DNA from: Alicyclobacillus sp.
Lineage (GTDB): Bacteria; Bacillota; Bacilli; Alicyclobacillales; Alicyclobacillaceae
Direction: 5' to 3'
Length of the DNA: 53,596 nucleotides
Assembly: GCA_023511725.1 (NCBI GenBank)
Contig: JAIMAY010000020.1
Location: 1 to 53,596 of the forward strand
Below, in pieces: positions 42,410-50,871 of this stretch (position 1 is the first letter of the stretch; each line of letters begins with the position of its first letter). The notes beneath the pieces were generated by a model. That model had not been told where the DNA came from. It made no database searches and saw nothing but the letters and a program-made list of their open reading frames with translations. The position numbers were made by a program, and so were the translations under genes.

Positions 42410-43669
42410 GTGCGGAAGAAAGTCGATGGAGGATGGTTATATCGAGTGAGTCAGGGTCTTCGGGAAATATGTGTTGAACTGTATCTGTGGGTCTGGCGAG
42501 TGGCCTTCATCTTTCTACGTCTTCTGCCACTGCGTAATAAGGTTGTATTCGTGGATTCCTTTGGACAGAACAGCGTCCTTGTCTATGATGAAATGCAGCG
42601 CCGCAATCTAAACGTTACCTGTGTCTTCCTTCGTGCACAGCGCTGTGTTTACGCACGGCCACCCAAAGCCACAATCATCACACTGCGATGGTGGCCGGTG
42701 TGGGATTGGATCAGGAATGTATATCATCTTGCCACCGCTCGCGTTGTGTTTGTGGACAACTACTTCCCTTTTCTTGCTGTTGTTCGGTTTCGGCCGGAGG
42801 TACGGTGTATCCAACTCTGGCATGCAGCAGGAGCCATTAAAGCATTCGGTTTGAGAGCTGTGTCGACTTGCCAGCGGTCAGAGCGGGCTCGGCGCAGGTT
42901 TGTTCGTGTTTACAATCGCTTTGACAAGGTCGTTGTCGGGTCCGATGCCATGGCGCATGTGTTCAAGCAAGCCTTTGGTATTGGAGAAGACCGGATTTTG
43001 CGGACGGGCTTTCCGCGAACGGACCCACTCTATGACATGGACTGGGGTCGGGAAACCGCGCAACGGCTGGTGAGAGAGAATCCGGCTCTTGCTTCAAAAC
43101 GGGTGCTCCTTTATGCTCCAACCTATCGAGATCATGAATTGGACTGCTTTCGCATGCAGTTGGATTTGGACAAGATGTATGCTGAACTACGAGAGGATCA
43201 CGTTCTCGTCCTTCGGCTGCATCCAGCTGTGAAGCACCGAGAAGACTATGAGCGCCGCTATCCCGGTTTCGTCTATGATTACACGGATTACCCGGACATC
43301 AACGATCTGCTGTGGGTAACCGATTGCCTGATCACAGATTACTCATCGGTGATTTACGAGTACGCTTTGCTCGGACGGCCCATGGTCTTCTTTCCGTATG
43401 ATCTTGAGGAGTACGTGAAGGACCGGGGATTGTGGGGAGAATACAGCACATTGGTGCCTGGGCCCATCGTTCGATCGACAGCGGAATTGATTGAATGTCT
43501 ACGGGCGAACCGCTTCGATATGGACAGGATCCGCGCGTTTGCGGAAGAATGGAATGAGTTTTCCCGTGGGACGGCATGTGCCAATCTGGTAACTTTCCTC
43601 GAACAGCACTATTTGACGCCGGTGGGAAAGGTGCTTACGAATGCCGAGAATCACCGGCTGTCGGTTTGA
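42410..43669 (+). CDS. CDP-glycerol glycerophosphotransferase family (TagB/TagF-like)
   Basis: 419 aa, GTG start after GAGGG. Glyphos_transf domain: VVVGSDAMAHVFKQAFG (about 173-189), ILRTGFPRTDPLYD, LYAPTYRDHELD (about 233-244, conserved), the Asp-Tyr-Ser-Ser motif DYSSVIYEYALLGRPMVFFPYDL (about 303-325). The N-terminal amphipathic region (MRKKVDGGWLYRVSQGLREICVELYLWVWRV) anchors it to the membrane. These transferases add glycerol-phosphate units to teichoic-acid linkage units. Too short and lacking paired domains for TagF; TagB is the closer size (about 380 aa). First of three co-directional cassette genes. Confidence 0.86.
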   Translation: MRKKVDGGWLYRVSQGLREICVELYLWVWRVAFIFLRLLPLRNKVVFVDSFGQNSVLVYDEMQRRNLNVTCVFLRAQRCVYARPPKATIITLRWWPVWDWIRNVYHLATARVVFVDNYFPFLAVVRFRPEVRCIQLWHAAGAIKAFGLRAVSTCQRSERARRRFVRVYNRFDKVVVGSDAMAHVFKQAFGIGEDRILRTGFPRTDPLYDMDWGRETAQRLVRENPALASKRVLLYAPTYRDHELDCFRMQLDLDKMYAELREDHVLVLRLHPAVKHREDYERRYPGFVYDYTDYPDINDLLWVTDCLITDYSSVIYEYALLGRPMVFFPYDLEEYVKDRGLWGEYSTLVPGPIVRSTAELIECLRANRFDMDRIRAFAEEWNEFSRGTACANLVTFLEQHYLTPVGKVLTNAENHRLSV

Positions 43670-43720
43670 TGTATCGGGATGGACATGCCGAGTGACGTGG
43701 TGGCGAGAAAGGAGCAGAAT

Positions 43721-44524
43721 ATGGCGGCAGTCGCCCTTGTCTTCAGAGAACACTTGCGGAACTTGTACCTGATCCGCCGGTTATCCTGGTTTGAGCTGAA
43801 GGCGGAAACTCGTAAACACTACTTGGGTTTCTTTTGGGAAATCTTTAATCCGGCTGTTCAAATATGTATTTACTGGTTTGTTTTTGGGGTTGGGATTCGG
43901 GCAAGCCGCACGGTGGAGCATGTACCGTATGTGTTGTGGATATCCGCCGGGATGGTGGTGTGGTTCTTTGTCAACCAGGCGGTGCTCGCTGCGTCCCGGT
44001 CCGTATTCAGTCGAATTCGGATTGTGGCGAAGATGAATTTTCCCGCAAGTATCATCCCGAGTTACGTCATTATATCGAAGTGGTATCCCCACCTTGTACT
44101 CACAGTGTTGTTGCTCCTATGGTTCAGCTTGCGCGGATACATGCCGTCCTTGTATCTGCTTCAGTTGCCGTATTTCATGTTTTGCCTGCTGCTGCTTCTG
44201 GTGGCGGTCTCCCTTATCACGTCCACACTGTCGACAGTGGTTCGGGATGTGCACATGGCGGTGGCGTCGCTGATGCGTGTGCTTATGTACCTCACGCCTG
44301 TTCTGTGGAGCCCGAAAGGTCTGGGTTGGCTCGAGCTAGCCATGAAGGCCAATCCTTTGTACTACGTGGTGGAGGGATATCGGGCGGCACTGTTTGGTGA
44401 CGGTTGGTACTTCCTGCAGCACGCTCGATACACGCTCTATTTCTGGGTGGTCGTGGCTGTTCTGTTTCTAATTGGTGCAGTTTTGCATGGAAAGTTTCGG
44501 GCTGATCTCGTGGACTACGCATAA
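43721..44524 (+). CDS. tagG: teichoic acid/polysaccharide ABC transporter permease (TagG-like)
   Basis: 267 aa with six membrane helices in the ABC-2 fold. AAAGGAG is seven bases before the chosen ATG; an earlier in-frame ATG is less supported. The start KAETRKHYLGFFWEIFNPAVQICIYWFVFGVGIR is typical of TagG/Wzm. The gene sits between the glycerophosphotransferase and the ATPase. Export across the cytoplasmic membrane of a polymer on an undecaprenyl linker is the expected job. Confidence 0.88.
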   Translation: MAAVALVFREHLRNLYLIRRLSWFELKAETRKHYLGFFWEIFNPAVQICIYWFVFGVGIRASRTVEHVPYVLWISAGMVVWFFVNQAVLAASRSVFSRIRIVAKMNFPASIIPSYVIISKWYPHLVLTVLLLLWFSLRGYMPSLYLLQLPYFMFCLLLLLVAVSLITSTLSTVVRDVHMAVASLMRVLMYLTPVLWSPKGLGWLELAMKANPLYYVVEGYRAALFGDGWYFLQHARYTLYFWVVVAVLFLIGAVLHGKFRADLVDYA

Positions 44525-44555
44525 AGATGCCCGAGAACGCGGGACGGGAGATGAC

Positions 44556-45296
44556 ATGGTCAAATCCGTGATTGCACAGCACGTGACGAAAGTGTATCGC
44601 ATGTATCAATCCACCTCACAGCGATTGTTGGATCTGTTACTTCCCTTGCGTACTGGGGAGGAGTTTTATGCGCTGCGGGACGTAAGCTTCGAGGCGGACA
44701 AGGGTGACGTGATTGGGATTGTCGGTTTGAACGGGTCAGGGAAATCAACCCTGTGCAACATCATCGCCGGAGTGATTCAACCGACCGCAGGGGAAATCCA
44801 CGTGGATGGACAGACATCCTTGGTGGCCATTCAGGCGGGCCTCAGCACAGAATTAACGGGTCGGGAGAACATTGAACAAAAGTGCCTGATGTTAGGGTTT
44901 AGCAAGAAAGAGATCCGTGAATTGGAATCTGAGATTGTGGAGTTCGCCGATATAGGCCCCTTCATCGACCAGCCCGTAAAAAATTACTCCAGTGGTATGA
45001 GATCCAGACTCGGCTTTGCGATTTCCGTATGCGTGGATCCGGACGTCCTGGTTGTGGATGAGGCGCTCTCCGTTGGAGATGCCGTCTTCTCCGCCAAATG
45101 TATGGACAAGATGAACGACTTTAAACGCCGGGGTAAAACCATATTCTTCATCAGCCACTCCATGGCCCAGGTGAAGAGCTTCTGTGAAAAGGCACTGTGG
45201 CTCGACCGCGGTGTCGTGCGGGCATACGGTGATGTGGCCAGCGTGGTGCCTGAATACGAACGGTTTGTGAAGCAAAACCGAGCATCTGCTCCCTAA
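44556..45296 (+). CDS. tagH: teichoic acid/polysaccharide ABC transporter ATP-binding protein (TagH-like)
   Basis: 246 aa, one nucleotide-binding domain: Walker A GLNGSGKST (57-65), signature NYSSGMRSRLGFA, Walker B VLVVDEALSVGD (about 165-176) and H-loop FFISHSM. The phrase YALRDVSFEADKGDVIGIVG at 37-56 is diagnostic of the polysaccharide-export family (Wzt/TagH/RfbE). B. subtilis TagH has an extra ~250-residue C-terminal part; here it is missing, so the protein is the minimal form, as in many wall-polysaccharide exporters. ATG after GGGAGA. It ends the cassette. Confidence 0.88.
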   Translation: MVKSVIAQHVTKVYRMYQSTSQRLLDLLLPLRTGEEFYALRDVSFEADKGDVIGIVGLNGSGKSTLCNIIAGVIQPTAGEIHVDGQTSLVAIQAGLSTELTGRENIEQKCLMLGFSKKEIRELESEIVEFADIGPFIDQPVKNYSSGMRSRLGFAISVCVDPDVLVVDEALSVGDAVFSAKCMDKMNDFKRRGKTIFFISHSMAQVKSFCEKALWLDRGVVRAYGDVASVVPEYERFVKQNRASAP

Positions 45297-45300
45297 TGTA

Positions 45301-45480
45301 TCAGAGCTCATTGCACCACCGAGGCGGTGGCGACGAACGATGGTCCCATCTGCACGCTGACCGATGGCGACGCGCGGCTGATAACTGTAGCTGTCCGGCG
45401 CCACGTCCTGGCCGCGCCAGTTCCACTCAATGAGCCGAAGTAGCGATGTCGTGTCGAACAGCTCATGGGCCACGGCTCCA
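45301..45480 (-). pseudogene. possible C-terminal relic of a phosphoesterase-type gene
   Basis: On the minus strand a short open stretch downstream of the GT39-like gene reads HELFDTTSLLRLIEWNW followed by a poorly conserved tail. This resembles the late segment of secreted phospholipase C/acid phosphatase-family (PF04185) enzymes, where a DxTS-x-LRxIE phrase recurs. The frame has no start of its own and runs into the GT39-like coding end, and an alternative frame is open over the tail. It may be what remains of a gene replaced when the teichoic cassette arrived. Confidence 0.3.
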
Positions 45481-46707
45481 CGGTGCTTCCGTTGCCGGGG
45501 TTCGTGTCGTCCTGTCGCGTGCACGGATGGTGCGCAGCGCGATACCCACGCCCAGGCAGAACAGCGGCATCGTCGGGAAGGCGTAGCGCGCGAGCGGGAG
45601 AAATGGCAGCTGGACCAGGACGAGAAACAGCGCCAGCACGCTCCACCAGCGGATCCTGCGCCGAAACAGCCCTACAACTATCCCGATGGCTCCAAGGACC
45701 AGGATCACCCAGTGCTCGGCCTGGGTGAACGCGTGCAGCCACGCCGGCATCCCCTGGGGGACCCAGGGCTGGGCGTACAACCAGTCAATCTTTCCCACTG
45801 TATACCAACGCAGATACAGACCGGGTTGCTGCGTGAATCCCTCGACGATCCGGTGGATGGCCAGCGCCTTCTGATCCGCCGGGGGCTGAAATCCCGCGGG
45901 CACGCGCATGTCGGGGAACGACCCAAACAGGAGCGGGTTCGCCGAGTCGTCATCAGTGAGCAGCAGGCGGTGAAGGACGACGGCGTTGCGGATCCACCAC
46001 GGCAGCATGCACAGGATGAAGCCAACCACGTGGATCAGGGCGCTGCGCCACGCCCGCCGCTGCGAAGCACTGCGCTCCAGCCACCAGGCTGTGAACGCGG
46101 TGACGACGACGAACGGCAGCGTCACCGGGCGCACCAAGGTGGTCAGAGCCAGCAGCACCCCGGCCGAGAACCACAACCCGGGCTGACCTGTGCTGCACGC
46201 GGCCGTCCACGCCCAGAGGAACAGCAGCAGCAGTGAAACATAGAGGCATTCCGTGAGGGGCAGGCTCGTGGCCCAAACGGCCGGGTAGTAAGCGCACCAC
46301 AAGAGCGCGGTCACGAGCGCCGGCAGCCTCCCCAGCCAGCGGCGGGCCGCCATGTACAGACCCACACAACCGGCGGTCGCCACAACGGCCTGCACCAGGT
46401 AGGTGACATGCAGCCCCACAAGGCTGGACGGAGAGATGTGGGACGCCAGCCAATAGCAGAACGCCAGGAACAGCGGGAAGCCCGGTGTCACGAACGCGTC
46501 CGGGATGTCTCCCCAATACGCGTAGATGTGGCGGGTCAGGATCATCCGCGCCAGATGATCATAGTGCCGCATATCGTCGCCCCAGAGGCTGTAGGTGGGG
46601 TGGCGATACGCGAACCACAGGCGTGTGATCAGCGCTATCACGAGGATCACCACGGCGCCCACATCCAGCTGGCGCGCCGGGCGGATGGGCGAGGCATCGG
46701 GCCGCAT
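45463..46707 (-). CDS. GT39/ArnT-like membrane glycosyltransferase (PMT family)
   Basis: 414 aa with about ten membrane helices. Start ATG has GGGAGG eight bases before; a Met 12 codons earlier has none. After the first helix the loop YSLWGDDMRHYDHLARMIL contains the acidic DD pair used by PMT/ArnT glycosyltransferases to coordinate the lipid-linked donor. Next come a periplasmic/extracytoplasmic loop (VTPGFPLF), long hydrophobic stretches and a final loop (QGMPAWLHAFTQAEH). Donor and acceptor are unknown. The 3' end abuts the fragment described above. Confidence 0.78.
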   Translation of the reverse strand: MRPDASPIRPARQLDVGAVVILVIALITRLWFAYRHPTYSLWGDDMRHYDHLARMILTRHIYAYWGDIPDAFVTPGFPLFLAFCYWLASHISPSSLVGLHVTYLVQAVVATAGCVGLYMAARRWLGRLPALVTALLWCAYYPAVWATSLPLTECLYVSLLLLFLWAWTAACSTGQPGLWFSAGVLLALTTLVRPVTLPFVVVTAFTAWWLERSASQRRAWRSALIHVVGFILCMLPWWIRNAVVLHRLLLTDDDSANPLLFGSFPDMRVPAGFQPPADQKALAIHRIVEGFTQQPGLYLRWYTVGKIDWLYAQPWVPQGMPAWLHAFTQAEHWVILVLGAIGIVVGLFRRRIRWWSVLALFLVLVQLPFLPLARYAFPTMPLFCLGVGIALRTIRARDRTTRTPATEAPWSRGP

Positions 46708-46805
46708 CAACCGGACCTCCCATTCGTATCTGAACATGCGCATGCGTCATGCGCTGGTGGACACGAATGGATTGTACCATGGGCCGGCCGCCCGCGCCGC
46801 TGGAT

Positions 46806-47699
46806 TCAGTGGATGCTGCGCTTTTTGAAGCGCCCGCCGCGCACTTCCGCGATGGGGGCGATGGCGATGAAGGCTTCGGGATCAATATCCTCGACGATGG
46901 TTTTCAGCTTCGCTTCCTCCAGGCGCGAGATCACGCTGAACAGCACCTTCTTGTTGTCGCCGGAGAACGCGCCCTCGCCGTGCAGATAGGTGACGCCGCG
47001 ACCGAGGCGGTGGAGCATGGCTTCGCCGATGTCGTCACAGAGATCACTGATGATCCACACGGATTTGGTCTCCTCAAAGCCGGCCACGACGACGTCAATC
47101 GCCTTGAAGGCGATGAAGTACGCGATCAGCGAATACATCGCGTGGTCCCACCCGTACACAAACCCCGCGGATCCGAGGATGAAGATGTTGAAGAACATGA
47201 TCACCTGGCCGATGGACCACGGCACATGGCGGCTGATGAGGATGGCGACGATGTCGAGACCATCGGACGATCCGCCATTTCTCAAAATCAGCCCCACCCC
47301 AATGCCGAGCAGGATGCCGCCGAACACCGCTGCGAGCAGCGGATCATGCGTGATACCGGGTACCGGTACCAACAGAGATGCGAGACCGGAGAGGATGACG
47401 ACGGAGAACAGCGTGGACAGTGCGAATGTCCGTCCGATTTGCTGATACCCGATGAGGAAGAACGGCGCATTGAGCAGAAAGAGGAAGATGCCGAGCCGCC
47501 AGCCCGTCCAGTCGGACAGCATGATGGAGATACCGGTGACGCCGCCGTCGATGATGTGGTTGGGGACCAGGAAGATCTCCAGTGCCACCGCGGCGAGCGC
47601 CGCACCGACGGCCATGAAGACGAGGCGCTGCAGCCACCGAAGCGCCGGATGCCTGGGGCCGTGCGGCCTCCCGCGTGCCGTCTGCGTTGCCGCCAGCAT
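46806..47699 (-). CDS. YitT/DUF2179-type membrane protein
   Basis: 297 aa. Five to six helices (VFMAVGAALAAVALEIFLVPNHIIDGGVTGISIML and following) and a C-terminal DUF2179 domain of about 80 residues (GRGVTYLHGEGAFSGDNKKVLFSVISRLE and FIAIAPIAEVRGGRFKKR). The family (YitT, YpjC, YqfU in B. subtilis) is uncharacterised; DUF2179 resembles a ligand-binding regulatory domain. GGAAAGGGGG precedes the ATG. It may diverge from the sigma-factor gene with a shared regulatory gap. Confidence 0.9.
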   Translation of the reverse strand: MLAATQTARGRPHGPRHPALRWLQRLVFMAVGAALAAVALEIFLVPNHIIDGGVTGISIMLSDWTGWRLGIFLFLLNAPFFLIGYQQIGRTFALSTLFSVVILSGLASLLVPVPGITHDPLLAAVFGGILLGIGVGLILRNGGSSDGLDIVAILISRHVPWSIGQVIMFFNIFILGSAGFVYGWDHAMYSLIAYFIAFKAIDVVVAGFEETKSVWIISDLCDDIGEAMLHRLGRGVTYLHGEGAFSGDNKKVLFSVISRLEEAKLKTIVEDIDPEAFIAIAPIAEVRGGRFKKRSIH

Positions 47700-47828
47700 G
47701 CGATAACCCCCTTTCCAGCTGGAATTAGATATGATTCAACTATAGTATAGCAGATTCTTGACACCCGGTGGGGGTATGGGAAGGCTCTGCGATGTCACAC
47801 GACGGCCGGGGTGTAATGCGATGGCCTT

Positions 47829-48401
47829 ATGGTGCGTCAGTATAAGCAGAGTCACGCCCGGGCAAGGGAGGTACGCCTTCTGGATGTTCCTTCCGTGATC
47901 GAACGCTGGTTCGCCGAATATGGCGATGACATATACCGCTACCTCGTGTACACGCAGCGCACCTCGGATGTGGAGGACCTCGTGCAGGAGACGTTTGTTC
48001 GCGCCATGGACAGCCTGTTCCGAGGGCGGCGCGTGGACCACCCGCGGGCGTTTCTGCTGAGGATAGCCCGGAATCTGTGCATTGACGCGGCCCGGCGACG
48101 CAAGGCGTGGCTGCGCCTCGCACCGCGGTTGCGCGACGATGCGGCCGAGGCGTCGCATGAGCAGGCGGTCGTGCTCGACGCCTGGGTCGCCGACGTCTTG
48201 GCGCGCCTGGAGCGAGCGAATCGCGCATATCACGATGTGGTTGTGCTGCGCGGGCTGCAGGGGCTGAGTTCCGAAGAGGCGGCGCAGGTCTTGGGCTGGA
48301 CGCCCAATCATGTGAATGTGGCCTACCACCGCGCACTCAAGCTGCTGCGAAGCCTGGTAGCGTCCGAGGGAGGTGAGCAAGCGTGCATGAAGACGGAATG
48401 A
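47829..48401 (+). CDS. ECF-type RNA polymerase sigma factor
   Basis: 190 aa as an open frame, but the start is unclear: ATG 47829 lacks a ribosome site, while GGGAGG (47866-47871) fits an in-frame CTG at 47880. Region 2 is visible (FAEYGDDIYRYLVYTQRTSDVEDLVQETFVRAM with DVEDLVQETF), then RAFLLRIARNLCIDAARRRK and region 4 (VVLRGLQGLSSEEAAQVLGWTPNHVNVAYHRALKLL). It is a typical group IV sigma factor for extracytoplasmic stress. The stop overlaps the start of the downstream gene, the usual sigma/anti-sigma arrangement. Confidence 0.88.
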   Translation: MVRQYKQSHARAREVRLLDVPSVIERWFAEYGDDIYRYLVYTQRTSDVEDLVQETFVRAMDSLFRGRRVDHPRAFLLRIARNLCIDAARRRKAWLRLAPRLRDDAAEASHEQAVVLDAWVADVLARLERANRAYHDVVVLRGLQGLSSEEAAQVLGWTPNHVNVAYHRALKLLRSLVASEGGEQACMKTE

Positions 48402-49117
48402 ACCGTCTGTTCGGATCATCGGATCTCCGCATGCCGGAGGAGATGCGGGAGCGGATCCTCCACAATCTGCGGACCGAGGCACAGCGGCGTGAACGCCGCA
48501 TGCGTTTCATACCCGCCCTGCGCTACATCGGCGTGGCCTGCCTCGCCTTGGTCTGCGCCGGCGGGCTCTGGAACCTCTCGCGGCACAACGCCGCTTTCCC
48601 CGGCACCACCGTCGCACAGCATGGCGCTACGAATGCCGTGGCGGAGACGTATATGGCGGGATCGAACGTCCTCGCGACAGCCGACGTCGCCCCCGGTCCG
48701 CAACAGGTCATCGCAGCATCCTCGGCGCAACCGCTGCAGTTTGCGACCACGCTGGAGGATGCCCGGCGCATTGTGCCCTTTCCTCTCCTGGTCCCGGAGG
48801 TGCCCGGTTATAAGCTGCAGGATATCCGCGCCACCAGCAACGGCCAGACCGCCACTGTGGATCTCACGTACACGGATGGCAAGCATCCGCTGGCGGTGGA
48901 CGTGGCGATGTTTCCGGCGGACTACCCCGTGCAAATCCTCAGCTCAGGCGCCGGCGGCAAAGTGATCATCGGCGGTCACACGGTGGTGTATGGGCGGATG
49001 GACGGCGGTGGAACGTGGTACGAGGTCAACATCGGCGGCGTGCAGTACGTGGTGGATGTCCCGGCCGGACAAAACGGGCTGAACATCCTCGGGTCCATGA
49101 TGGCCCAGGCCAAGTAG
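48383..49117 (+). CDS. probable anti-sigma factor, membrane-anchored
   Basis: 244 aa from GTG, overlapping the sigma gene by 19 bases. A short cytosolic N-terminus (MNRLFGSSDLRMPEEMRERILHNLRTEAQRRERRMRF, quoted for position, about 6-42), one helix (about 46-65, IGVACLALVCAGGLW), then an extracellular part of about 175 residues that has a DUF4367-like look (FPLLVPEVPGYKLQDIRATSNGQTATV, VTYGRMDGGGTWYEV). No zinc-binding anti-sigma HxxxCxxC motif is seen, so anti-sigma activity is inferred from position. Confidence 0.65.
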   Translation: MHEDGMNRLFGSSDLRMPEEMRERILHNLRTEAQRRERRMRFIPALRYIGVACLALVCAGGLWNLSRHNAAFPGTTVAQHGATNAVAETYMAGSNVLATADVAPGPQQVIAASSAQPLQFATTLEDARRIVPFPLLVPEVPGYKLQDIRATSNGQTATVDLTYTDGKHPLAVDVAMFPADYPVQILSSGAGGKVIIGGHTVVYGRMDGGGTWYEVNIGGVQYVVDVPAGQNGLNILGSMMAQAK

Positions 49118-49132
49118 CGCCCGTGGCGTGAC

Positions 49133-49573
49133 CTAGTCCAAGCACCGGAACGGCACGTGGTGCCTCTCCGCCCAGGCGCGCAGCTCCTCAGACAGAGCGC
49201 GGAACTGCCGTCTGGGCACCTTCACCGACAGCCGCGTCTGTGCGTCGTCCGCGAGGAGTACCACGAGGGATCGGCACTGCGGCTGGACGGCCACCGTGTC
49301 GATCTCGCTCACCCCATAGAGCGCCCCCTCCAGCTGGATCCCCGCGTCGGTCAGCTCCAGAAACGCGGGGACCATGCGCCGGTAGAGCGGCTCTCCCAGC
49401 ACGAACAGCAGAATGCCGGCAATCAGGCTGACGGCGTGGGCGCGTGCCCCGGGATGGGTCCAGCCGGAACGAAAGACCAGGTATCCACATTCGTAGCAGG
49501 CAATCAGCACCAACCACTGCTCCCACTTTCGCCGCATGGTTCGCATGACCCGGTAGGTGCGGGCTCCGCTCAT
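49133..49573 (-). CDS. small membrane protein of unknown function
   Basis: 146 aa, about two helices (WLVLIACYECGYLVFRSG and AVSLIAGILLFVLGEPLY) followed by a soluble C-terminal domain (GIQLEGALYGVSEIDTVAVQPQ and beyond). This is similar in layout to PH-like YdbT or DUF-type regulators but I see no decisive family signature. It converges with the anti-sigma gene, separated by 15 bases. Confidence 0.6.
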   Translation of the reverse strand: MSGARTYRVMRTMRRKWEQWLVLIACYECGYLVFRSGWTHPGARAHAVSLIAGILLFVLGEPLYRRMVPAFLELTDAGIQLEGALYGVSEIDTVAVQPQCRSLVVLLADDAQTRLSVKVPRRQFRALSEELRAWAERHHVPFRCLD

Positions 49574-49766
49574 CCGCCATCGCCTCCGTCACGAGGGCAT
49601 GGTGTTCGACCGCGTCTCACTCTAATACATACCAAGAGACCGGGCTGGTGGGAAGTGGGTTTGAGGCCAAAGCGTATCAGCCACTTCCGCGCGCGTCGCT
49701 TGCGGAGTATGATACAGGATGCCGGTACGGGGGGTGTGCCGGATCGGCCAAGAGGGGGCGACACGG

Positions 49767-50063
49767 ATGTCAACACGGCGCATGGCCCTCGCGGGACTGT
49801 GGTGCGTGACGGCGCTTCCGGTGCTGTTCGCGAGGTTGAGTGCGGCGGGGGTCATCGTTCGCGTGCCGGCGATGATCTGCCTGGCCATCGTCGTCTTCCT
49901 GACCATCACACGCCGCCACGCCCAGTCTCCCTGGTGGCGAACGGCGTATCTCGTCGGCGGGGCGCTTGTACTGCTGTCGGCTGTGCTGGTGCTCACCGCA
50001 AAGGGAACGGGCGCGGAGGCGCACGTGACGGGTTTCGTGCTGCGGACGGGATCGACGGTGTAG
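49767..50063 (+). CDS. small membrane protein of unknown function
   Basis: 98 aa, three membrane helices, N-terminal MSTRRMALAGLWCVTALP. GGGGG precedes at good spacing. Longer upstream frame has no ribosome site. No family recognised. Confidence 0.5.
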   Translation: MSTRRMALAGLWCVTALPVLFARLSAAGVIVRVPAMICLAIVVFLTITRRHAQSPWWRTAYLVGGALVLLSAVLVLTAKGTGAEAHVTGFVLRTGSTV

Positions 50064-50181
50064 GGGGCGATGCGGCGAAGGCGGCGCGGGGGCGGGAGGT
50101 GCAGCGGCGCGCAGCTGGGATTCCGCACGGAACGAAGCCCTGGGCCGACGCACCGGCGAAACCACCCGGTGACAACCTCGC

Positions 50182-50442
50182 TCAGTTGTGTCGATTCTTA
50201 TCCTGAGGGACAATGGCGATCCCCTTCTGCCCTTCATCCCCCAACAGCACCTCGAAAATCGCGTCGTCGTCATCCTCCTCCGCCAGATCCACCATGTGAC
50301 CGAAGAAGGTCCACCCTTTGCTGTCGAGCCACGCCATGAACTCATGGGCAACATCTTCAGCCGCCAAGTCGGCATACACATTGCCGATCACGCGCACTGT
50401 CTGCTTGCCCTGCGGACGTTCGAGAATCGGATACTTGGACAC
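50182..50442 (-). CDS. small acidic protein of unknown function
   Basis: 86 aa from GTG with AGGAGG seven bases before. Soluble, acidic (LAEEDDDDAIFEVLLGDEG) and with aromatic core WLDSKGWTFFGHMVDLAEE. No family recognised, but the good ribosome site and codon use make it likely real. Confidence 0.65.
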   Translation of the reverse strand: MSKYPILERPQGKQTVRVIGNVYADLAAEDVAHEFMAWLDSKGWTFFGHMVDLAEEDDDDAIFEVLLGDEGQKGIAIVPQDKNRHN

Positions 50443-50574
50443 ATTATCGCCTCCTGTCCTGACGGAGCGTCGGGATCCACCGTCCCGAGCGCATCCACCA
50501 GACGTTAGCCTATCCTTGGGCCGCGTCTGCTGATGCGACGACGGTCGCGGCGGCGTACGGACGGCGGATGAGGA

Positions 50575-50641
50575 GCGGAACGGAGTTCCGCTAGGGGGGC
50601 TGGCGGCGTCAAATCGGGCCGCTAGCGGAAGCGGTTTCCGC
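50575..50641. repeat. two GCGGAA palindromes leading into the 52-bp array
   Basis: GCGGAAC / GTTCCGC with loop GGA (50575-50591) and GCGGAA / TTCCGC with a 5-nt loop (50625-50641). The pair starts 50 bases apart, and the second shares its last base with the first position of the array. Both are flanked by TAGC, or its complement, on the side facing each other. Confidence 0.8.
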
Positions 50642-50871
50642 CAACGTGGTTTTTCCGGCTTATCCGGCGCCGCGGCGCCCCGGGCGGGGCGGATAAGCTG
50701 GTTTTTCCGCCTTATGCAGCGCGATCGCGGCCTCGGTGCGGCGGATAAGCGGGTTTTTCCGCCTTATGCGGCACCGCGGCGGCTCCCGCGAGGCACATAA
50801 GCCGGTTTTTCCGCCTTATCGCGCGCTGCGGCGGCATCGTGGCGGCGCATAAGAGGGTTTTTCCGGCTTAT
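50641..50871. repeat. array of five 23-bp palindromes at exact 52-bp period
   Basis: Copies start at 50641, 50693, 50745, 50797 and 50849. Each full copy has a left arm ATAAGCNGG, a TTTTT centre and a right arm CCGSCTTAT; copy 1 keeps only the right part (GG plus T5 and arm). Copy 5 has ATAAGAGGG. The four separating spacers are each 29 bp and are all different and GC-rich (spacer 1 is pure GC, the others 24-25 of 29). Arms can also pair across spacers. The T-run follows the GC hairpin in the + direction, so terminator-like folding is possible. No cas genes are present. Confidence 0.92.

Noticed and set aside
50641-50871. CRISPR array
   Set aside because: Direct repeats are only partly conserved, contain T5 centres in a palindrome, spacers are GC-only or nearly so, and no cas gene is found within the window.
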